Shown piece after piece: positions 42,003-50,500 of a stretch of 64,000 nt of DNA. How positions within the stretch are numbered: position 1 is the first letter of the stretch; every line of letters begins with the position of its first letter. The notes under the pieces were generated by a model, which saw only the letters and a list, made by a program, of their open reading frames with translations, was not told the origin of the DNA and searched no databases. A program made the position numbers and the translations under genes. The stretch is from Caldilineaceae bacterium (GTDB lineage: Bacteria; Chloroflexota; Anaerolineae; Caldilineales; Caldilineaceae), in NCBI GenBank assembly GCA_022842065.1, contig JALHQH010000036.1, positions 59,567 to 123,566 on the forward strand. The letters run 5' to 3'.

Positions 42003-42307
42003 TTCACGCCCAGATCTAGCCCCTGATCTAGCCCCTGTCTATCCCCTGCTGGTTTGCGCCAACCAGCCCCACCGCTCGCTTATATATGATTTTGTACCTC
42101 TACGGTGTGCCCTGATAGGGTATCTTTGTATACTTTCCCTGCTATTATTCCATTAGCGTCATTGCACTTAGCCCGCTGGATCTAACACAGATCAGCTACG
42201 CCTATGCAGAGCGTTACAGATGTGCCCTGGTAAGCAAGGGCGCGCGCCAGGGATTTTACAAATCAGCCTTTACACCTTACCAGTGACCAGACAACGGATC
42301 TTTACTC
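42003..42307. other. Intergenic region with short tandem repeat
   Basis: 305 bp. ATCTAGCCCCTG is repeated twice plus a partial unit at 42014-42048, followed by a small stem GCTGGTT/AACCAGC (42048-42067) that may end the CYTH transcript. The rest shows nothing recognisable. Confidence 0.5.
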
Positions 42308-42763
42308 ATGTGGATACAACTACAACTCCTTGGCAACATTGCGCTGGCGATGTTGCTGAGCGGACTGATCGGCTTGGAGCGCGAAGCGGCCGATAAACCG
42401 GCTGGCTTGCGTACGCACATGCTGGTAGGTGGTGTTGCGGCGCTACTGGTTGGCTTAAGTAACGTGATCGTTGAAGCCTTTGTGGTTGACCGATCAGCCC
42501 TACGTGCGGACCCGATTCGGATCATCGAAGCCATTGTCGCTGGGGTGAGCTTTCTTGGGGCCGGTACCATCATCCGCGGTCGAAAAGAAGGCCAACCGGA
42601 AGGGTTAACCACGGCGGCCTCGCTCCTTTTCGTCGCAGGGATCGGTGTCGCGGTCGCGACCTACCATTTCATTTTGGCCATTGGCGCGGCGGTGTTGGCC
42701 CTCTTTGTCTTACGCGTACCCGGTTGGGTTCAACGCAAGTGGTTGATGAAAGAACAACTGTGA
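42308..42763 (+). CDS. MgtC/SapB family membrane protein
   Basis: A 151-residue protein with four to five helices and the MgtC signature LIGLEREAADKPAGLRTHML, LVGLSNV and VAGVSFLGAGTIIRGRKEG with EGLTTAASLLFVAGIGVA. MgtC proteins influence membrane potential, Mg2+ and phosphate homeostasis and often cellulose or glucan synthesis. The family C-terminal soluble domain is absent, which is common in short members. The end overlaps the PAP2 gene start by 4 nt (GTGA). Confidence 0.9.
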   Translation: MWIQLQLLGNIALAMLLSGLIGLEREAADKPAGLRTHMLVGGVAALLVGLSNVIVEAFVVDRSALRADPIRIIEAIVAGVSFLGAGTIIRGRKEGQPEGLTTAASLLFVAGIGVAVATYHFILAIGAAVLALFVLRVPGWVQRKWLMKEQL

Positions 42764-43386
42764 CAGAACATCCGAAACACCGCCGTTGGGCTGAGCAGCT
42801 CAACTGGCTGCAAAAGCTTGATACCCAACTCTTTGCCCGCATTAATACCATGCCCCACCCGCGCTTTCTCGATCTGCTGATGGATGGCGTGACAATGGTG
42901 ATGAACCGGGGTGATGGCTGGATCTTTGGCCTATTGATTGCCAGCTATTGGGACGAAGCGCGTGGCCACACCCACACGCCACGGATTATGCGCCGTGTCG
43001 CCCCAGTGCTCTGGTTAACAACGGCGACCGTTGAATTCCCCCTCAAATCAATCTTCCGGCGCCGCCGGCCCTATGCCCAAATTGCCGAAGCGGTCGTGGT
43101 CGGGGCACCGGCGCAACGCCACTCTTTTCCCTCGGGCCATTCGGCATCGGCCTTTGGTGGGGCCTGGCTGTTGGGTAGTTACTACCCGCGCTTACGCCCT
43201 TTCTTTTATTTCATTGCGCTGGTGGTCGCCTTTTGTCGCGTCTATGTTGGTGCCCACTACCCCAGCGATGTGGTCGCCGGGGCTGTCAGTGGGATCGGTT
43301 TGGCGGCGGGTTATCAGCGGCTGCTCTATCCGCGCCATCCGCGGCGACACAGGCAGCAACAGACGAAATTGCCCACCGCCGATTAA
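42760..43386 (+). CDS. PAP2 family phosphatase
   Basis: A 208-residue membrane phosphatase with the three PAP2 motifs: KSIFRRRRPY (KxxxxxxRP), SFPSGHSAS and CRVYVGAHYPSD (the xRxxxxxHxxxD motif). Helices surround motifs two and three. Substrates of such enzymes are lipid phosphates or undecaprenyl diphosphate. The GTG at 42760 overlaps the MgtC stop, so they are coupled; an earlier in-frame TTG at 42724 has no ribosome site. Confidence 0.87.
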   Translation: MTEHPKHRRWAEQLNWLQKLDTQLFARINTMPHPRFLDLLMDGVTMVMNRGDGWIFGLLIASYWDEARGHTHTPRIMRRVAPVLWLTTATVEFPLKSIFRRRRPYAQIAEAVVVGAPAQRHSFPSGHSASAFGGAWLLGSYYPRLRPFFYFIALVVAFCRVYVGAHYPSDVVAGAVSGIGLAAGYQRLLYPRHPRRHRQQQTKLPTAD

Positions 43387-43451
43387 TCGTTACTGATGTT
43401 CGTTAAATGATTAATCTTACCGCTTTTATTCTCATCATGGAGGCAAACATT

Positions 43452-44501
43452 ATGTTCGAGAGAATTTTAGTCCCATTGGATGGCTCACAGCTGTCTACCT
43501 GTTCGTTACCCCATGCGGTTGCGATGGCGCAAGCAAGTGGGGCCACGATTACCCTCCTGCATGTGATGGAGCGCCAAGCCCACAATGCCGCCATTAGCCC
43601 GGTCGATTGGCAACTGCGCAAAACCGAAGCGCAGACCTATCTCGATGAGATTAGCAATCAGTTGGCAACCTTTACCACCGTCGAACGCCAGAATGTGCTA
43701 CTAGAAGGCCGGGTTGCCGATCGCATCTTGGAATATGCCCAGCAAGAGGAGATCGATCTGGTTGTCCTCAGCAGTCATGGGCAAGGGGGCATCAACGGCT
43801 GGAATGTCAGCAGCATCGCCCAAAAGGTCATCCATCGCATCGGGACTTCGATTCTACTAGTCCGCGCCTACCAGATGGATCATGAATGCCAAAGCGGCAA
43901 CTGGTCGGCATTGGACTATCGCCAGGTAATGGCGCCGCTTGATGGTTCACAACGCGCCGAGCATATCTTGCCCTTTGCCACTTCCTTGGCTGGGCAGCAT
44001 GAAGCCAAGCTCCATCTGATCCATGTGGTTGCACCACCGGTGCTCTTTCAGCGCATGCCACTGACCGCCGAGGATGAAGGGCTCTCTCGCCAGATTGTTG
44101 AACGCAATCAACAACAAGCCACCGCTTATTTTGAACAATTGCGCAGTCGGCTTATCCCCCAACCGCAGATTCATGTGCTGACCAGCGATAACATTCCTGC
44201 AGCCCTCCATAAGTTTACTCAACAACAGGAGATCGATCTGGTGGTCTTGAGTGCGCATGGCTACAGCGGTCAAGGGCAGTGGCCTTATGGCAGTCTTGTC
44301 ACCAGCTTTATTGATCATGGCACCACTCCGATCTTGATGCTGCAGGATATGCCCAGTTTCAACTTCGAACAGACCCAGGCCGAACGCGCCTCGGAAGCGA
44401 TCAACAAACAGGCGATGCGGCCGCCCACCGATGAGCGGGAAGAGGCCGAGATCAACCAGCAAATTGAGCGAGTAAATCCTAATGTCCCAACCGCAATCTG
44501 A
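43452..44501 (+). CDS. Tandem universal stress protein
   Basis: A 349-residue protein of two USP domains. Domain 1 (residues 2-150) starts FERILVPLDGSQLSTCSLPH and has SSHGQGGINGWNVSSIAQKVI; domain 2 (about 155-300) starts YRQVMAPLDGSQRAEHILPF and has SAHGYSGQGQWPYGSLVTSFI. Both keep much of the ATP-binding G-x2-G-x9-S pattern, though domain 2 is altered. A charged C-terminal tail of 40 residues overlaps the start of the giant glucan gene by 20 nt. ATG 43452 has GGAGG 8 nt upstream. Confidence 0.9.
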   Translation: MFERILVPLDGSQLSTCSLPHAVAMAQASGATITLLHVMERQAHNAAISPVDWQLRKTEAQTYLDEISNQLATFTTVERQNVLLEGRVADRILEYAQQEEIDLVVLSSHGQGGINGWNVSSIAQKVIHRIGTSILLVRAYQMDHECQSGNWSALDYRQVMAPLDGSQRAEHILPFATSLAGQHEAKLHLIHVVAPPVLFQRMPLTAEDEGLSRQIVERNQQQATAYFEQLRSRLIPQPQIHVLTSDNIPAALHKFTQQQEIDLVVLSAHGYSGQGQWPYGSLVTSFIDHGTTPILMLQDMPSFNFEQTQAERASEAINKQAMRPPTDEREEAEINQQIERVNPNVPTAI

Positions 44502-47500
44502 ACTGATCCCCCAGGCGTCAACCGCTGCTGCCACTGCTACCCCCGTGTCCCCGCCCAGCAAGCTGGAGTTGGCGGCATACGAACTGGCTACCGAACACAA
44601 AATTGTGGTCAAGTTTGATCAGCGCGCCAGTGGCCGTACGCCCACTGCGGCCACAGCCCGCTTTTTAGATCGGTTGCCGCTTTACGCCAAGTTACTGCGC
44701 CAAGCCCAAGCCATGTTGGTCACCACAACCGAGGAAGCGCTGGCGATCTCTTACGCAGCGGAATGGCTGCTCGACAACTTTTACACCGTCGAACAAGCGC
44801 TCCGTCAGGTGAAAGAAGATCTGCCGGCCAAATATTTCCACGAGCTGCCTAAACTTAGCCCCGCCGCCGCAGACGACCAGCAAACTGAGCAGCAAACTGA
44901 GGTTGATGCAATCCCGCGCGTTTATGCTGTCGCCCAGGCTTTTTTACAGCGCGATGAATTTCAATTCGATGCTGAACGCCTGGTCCGCTTTGTCATGGCC
45001 TATCAGCAGCAGGCGGATCTCACTATGGGTGAGCTGTGGGCGCTGCCGATTATGTTGCGGCTGATCTTGCTGGAAAATTTAGCCCGGGCCGCGGCCCACA
45101 TTACCAAGCTCGATCCGCAACAGGTAGCCGACCAGGGAGCTGTCTTCAGCGCCGACGATGTACAGCGCTTTTTGGCAGTGAGCGGCGATCACCCACTCGA
45201 TGATCAAGATCTAATTGCGAATAGTATTCCCAGCCTGCGCCTGCTCGATGCCTATGATTGGCAGGACTTTTTTGAGCGTGTCAGTCTGGTCCACCAACGC
45301 CTGTGCGATGATCCAGCCGGGGTCTACACAGTGATGGATTTTGCCACGCGCAATCGCTATCGGGGTGAAATTGAAGCATTGGCGCTTGGGTCTGACCATA
45401 GCGAACTGCTGGTCGCCCAACAGGTGGTTGATCTGGCCTATGCCGCCTACCGCCATAGCGACGCCGCGCTGCACGCCGCCACCCCAGCCCAACCCGTTGC
45501 CCCCCCCCAGCCGCTGGAGCACCAGTTGCAGGAAACCAACGGCAAGGGCGCGCTTGACACTGAGCGCGCCCTTGAAGTCGGGCTGAATGGCAACCGCCCC
45601 TATGGCGACCTTAATCTCCAGCTAGCGCGGACCTGCCATGTCGGGTACTATCTTTTGGCTGCCGGGCGGGCGGCGTTAGAAGCCCAACTCGATTACCGCG
45701 CAAACAGCAGCACCGCGCGCCGCCAACGACTGCTGCGGCACCCCACCGCCGCGTACCTGAGTGCCATTTGGTTGGTCACCTTGGTGATCCTTGCCTTTGT
45801 TGTCCTCTACCTGACCACCACCGACCGCAACGCGCTGACGGCTGTGCTAGCCATCTTACTCACCCTGATTCCAGCCCTTACCGTGGCCGTGAATCTGGTC
45901 AACTGGGCGGTCACCCACCTGATCCCCCCGCGTACGCTGCCCAAGCTCGACTTTAGCGCAGGCATTCCGGAGAGCTGTCGCACCATGGTCGTTATTCCCA
46001 GCTTGATTGCCAGCGCGGCCGATGTCGACAATCTACTGAGTGAATTGGAACAACATTATCTGCGCAATACGGATCCGGCCCTCAGCTTTGCCGTCCTGAG
46101 TGACTTTGCCGATGCGCCCGCCGCCCAGATGCCCGAGGATGAAAGTCTGCTGGATCGCGCCCGCGAACGGATGGCGCTGCTCAATGAGCAATACAGCCAT
46201 CAGCCTTTTTACTTTTTTCATCGCCACCGCCTCTTCAATCCGAGTGAAAACGCTTGGATCGGCTGGGAGCGCAAGCGGGGTAAACTCCACGAATTCAATC
46301 AATTATTACGGGGAGCCAGTGACACCTCCTATGACGTACAACTAGGCGATCTCACGCGCTTAGCCCAGATTCGTTATGTGATCACCCTGGATGCCGATAC
46401 AGTGCTGCCGCGCGATGGGGCACAACGGTTGGTCGGGACGCTTGCCCATCCGCTCAACCGCGCCCAATTTGCCGGCCAATCGAGCCGCGTGACCGCGGGC
46501 TATACCGTGCTCCAACCGCGGGCCGAGATCAAGCCGACCAGCACGAACCGCTCGCGCTTCACCCGCGTCTTTGCCGGCGACACCGGGATCGACCTCTATA
46601 CGCTGGCAGTCTCCGATGTCTATCAAGATCTCTTTGGGGCCGGCATCTATGTGGGCAAGGGGATCTATGATGTGGATGCGTTTGAACGCAGCCTGGTTGG
46701 GCGGGTACCAGAAAATACGTTGCTCAGCCACGACCTCTTTGAAGGGATGCATGGCCGTGTTGGCCTGGTCACCGATATTGTGCTCTATGAGGATTACCCA
46801 CCCCATTACCTCGTCAATGTCTTGCGCGCCCACCGCTGGGTGCGCGGGGATTGGCAGCTACTGCCCTGGCTGGCCCCGTGGACCCCACGGGTTGACCCAG
46901 CCACGGGCCAGCGCACTTACCAACGCAGCGATCTGCCCCTGATCAGCCGCTGGAAAATTGCCGATAATCTGCGCCGCAGCCTACTCTCACCGGCATTGCT
47001 GCTGCTCTTTCTGGCCGGCTGGACCATTTTACCCGGTGCGCCCTGGTTCTGGACCTTGCTCGGCCTGTTGACTCCGGCTTTCTCGCTGATTGTCGGTGGC
47101 ATCATGGGCCTCATTAGCGCGCTGACCAGCACGCGCGGCAATGAGTGGCAGCGCTTTCTCCGCTCCTTAAGCAACAGTGCGCTCCGTTGGCTGCTCTTCC
47201 TGGCCTTCCTGCCCTACGAATCACTGTTGACCCTTGATGCCGTGGGCCGCACCCTCGTCCGGCTTTTGATTCGCCGCCGCAAGATGTTGGAGTGGACCAC
47301 CGCGGCGCGCGCCGTGCGGCTCTTTGGCCGCAATGTGACGGTCGAAGCCACCTTAGTCCGCATGTTGCCCTCGATCATTGTGGTGGCGCTATTGGCACTC
47401 GTCGTCAATTTGACCAATCCAAGCGCGCTCTTGGTTAGCGCCCCCTTCTTTCTGGTCTGGCTGCTGGCAGCGGAGATCGCTTATTGGATTAGTCGCCCGA

Positions 47501-50500
47501 TTATTAGCGATGTGCCCGCCCCCACCGTCGAACATCGGCGTCAACTGCGTACCTATGCGCGGCGGACCTGGCTCTTTTATGAGCAATTTGTTGGACCGGA
47601 TGATAATTGGCTCCCCCCCGATCATTTTCAGGAATCACCGCGCGGGGTGGTGGCCCATCGCACTTCACCCACCAATGTGGGGCTTTACCTGTTGGCCATG
47701 CTCTCCGCCTATGATCTTGGCTATATCAGTGTGGCGGACCTGGCCTTCCGGCTGCGCTTCACCTTTGAGACAATGGGGCGGCTGGATCGCTACCGCGGCC
47801 ACTTTCTTAACTGGATCGACACCAGTTCATTGGCACCGCTGCCGCCCAGCTATGTCTCCACCGTCGATAGTGGTAATCTGGCCGGCTGTTTGATCGCGCT
47901 CAAACAAGGCTGCTTGACCCTACCCCAGCAGCGCATCTGGCGCTGGCAATGGTGGGAAGGGCTGCTCGATACCATCCGGCTGCTCGCCGAACGGGTCGAC
48001 GCTGCCACGCGCACCAATGTCTTCTCGGCGAACGACGATCAATCCGCGGCGTCAAGCGCGGCCACACGTTTGACCATCCCCTCGACTGTCGCCGTGCCGA
48101 CCAATGATTCACAGCTTGCCCTGCGTCACTATCTGCATGACTTAGAAGAGTTGGTGGGCCGGGGGCGCGAACGGCCCGAAGCGTGGTATACCCTGCTCAA
48201 TACCATTATTGATGAGCGCAGTCAAGAGTTGGATCGGCTGCTGGCGCGCAGTGCGGCCTCCATGGATACAGAAGTATTGCGCGATTGCCGTATCTACAGC
48301 GAGCGCATCCACCAACATCTACGCAACATGCAGCGCGAGATTGCGCAGATGTTGCCTTGGCTGACCTTGCTGGCTGCACCACCAGCCGTCTTTACGGCCG
48401 CCGACAGTTCGCCCGCGTTACAGCGCGCCTGGCACGGGTTGACCGCCGCCCTGCCCTCAACCGCCCGCTGGCAAGAGATCGAACAGCTCTGCACCGTTGG
48501 GCAGGCCAAGTTGGAGGCGCTGACCATTGAATTGGCCAACGAACAGATCGGCGGGGTCGAACATCACTGGAGCCCCAGTGAATTGGAGGCTGCCCAACGC
48601 TGGTGTGACCATCTGGGGGCACAGCTCAACGCGGCCGCCAGAGCCTCGGCTGCCCTGCTGGAAAATCTGCGCGATCTGGCCAATCAGGCCGACACCTTTG
48701 TGCAGGAGATGGATTTCAGCTTTCTCTATAGCCGCCAGCGCCAGGTCTTTCACATTGGCTACAACATGGATGTAGGCCGCCTCGATAACAGCTACTATGA
48801 TCTGCTGGCTTCGGAGGCACGCATTGCCAGCCTCTTGGCGATTGCGAAACAGGATGTGCCCCAGCAGCACTGGCTGCATCTGGCCCGCCCCCTGACCCAA
48901 GTCGATGGCGGGGAGCAGGCGCTGCTTTCGTGGAGTGGCACCATGTTTGAATATCTCATGCCGCCCCTGCTGCTGCGCGCCTACCCGGACACCTTGCTCT
49001 ACCAGAGCTGTCTGGCCGCCATTGACCAGCAGATCGCCTATGGCCGCCAAAAAGGGGTGCCCTGGGGGATTTCCGAATCCGGCTTTTACACCTTTGACGC
49101 GGCCATGAACTATCAATATCGGGCCTTTGGGGCACCTGGCCTGGGCTTCAAGCGCGGCCTCTCCGATGATCTGGTGATTGCGCCCTATGCCTCGCTGTTG
49201 GCCTTACCGTTCCGCCCGCGCGAGGTGATCCAGAATATTGAACAGCTCAAACGGATCAACGCGATTGGCCGCTACGGCTTCTATGAGGCGATTGATTTTA
49301 CGCCCTCGCATCTGAATCTCGGCCAGGATCATGCGATTGTCCGCTCGTACATGGCCCATCACCAGGGGATGATCATGTTGGCGCTGGCCGACTATCTCCA
49401 AGGCAAGCGCATGGTGGAACGCTTCCACGCCGAACCGATGATCGAGAGTGTCGAGATCCTGCTGCAAGAGCAGATTCCCCAAGGTGCGCCCCTACAATTC
49501 CCCCATGAAGATGAACAGGGTGCGCTCCAGTTACCGCAAGCCCCAGCCGCCGCCCATCCCTGGCGCGTGCCGGTTGATAGCCCAATGCCGCTAGTTCATT
49601 ATCTTTCCAATGGCCAATATGGGGTGATGGTAACCAACGCCGGGGCCGGGTATAGTGCAAATGGGGATATCGCCTATACCCGCTGGCGTGCGGACACAAC
49701 GCGCGACAACTGGGGGAATTGGCTCTATCTACAAGATCTGGAAAGTGGCGCGCTCTGGTCGGCGGGGCGCCAACCCACCGGCGCGGTCGGCGATTATGAA
49801 GAAGTCACCTTTCACCCGCACATGGCGGAATTTCGCCGGCGCGATCATGGCATCTTCCTGCAAATGGAGATCTTTGTCGGGGCCGATGAGAATATCGAAT
49901 TCCGGCGCATCACCCTGACCAACGAGGGCGATGAAAGCCGCCGCCTTGGCCTCACCAGTTATGGCGAGGTCGTGCTCTCCCCCACCGGGGCGGACCGGCG
50001 CCACCAAGCCTTTGCCAAGCTCTTTGTCGAAAGCGAATATCTGCCCGATCCAGGGCTTTTGCTCTTCCGCCGCCGCCCGCGCGCCGCCACCGAGCAGCCA
50101 AATTTTCTGGCCCATATGCTGGTGACGCGCCCCATGACCCAAACTACCGCGACCGTGCCCACCCCGTGGCTGCGGACACGCTATGAAAGTGACCGGGCCC
50201 GTTTCCTGGGCCGCGGCCAACACGCCGCGTTGCCCCAAGCCCTGGCCGATCAACGCTGGTGGCAGGAGGAATGGCAAGGCGTCACCGGGGCAACGCTTGA
50301 TCCGGTGATGGCCCTCGGCCAGGAGATCCAACTAGCGCCGCACAGCGCCGTCCAACTGGTCTTTGTCACGCTCAGCGCCCCCACCCGCGAAGCCACGATT
50401 AGCCTGGCCCGCCGCTTTCGCGTTTGGACGGCGATTGACCGCGCGTTACAGCGCACACGCAGCCAGGCCGAGCGCGAGTTACGCCAATTGGGCATGCGCG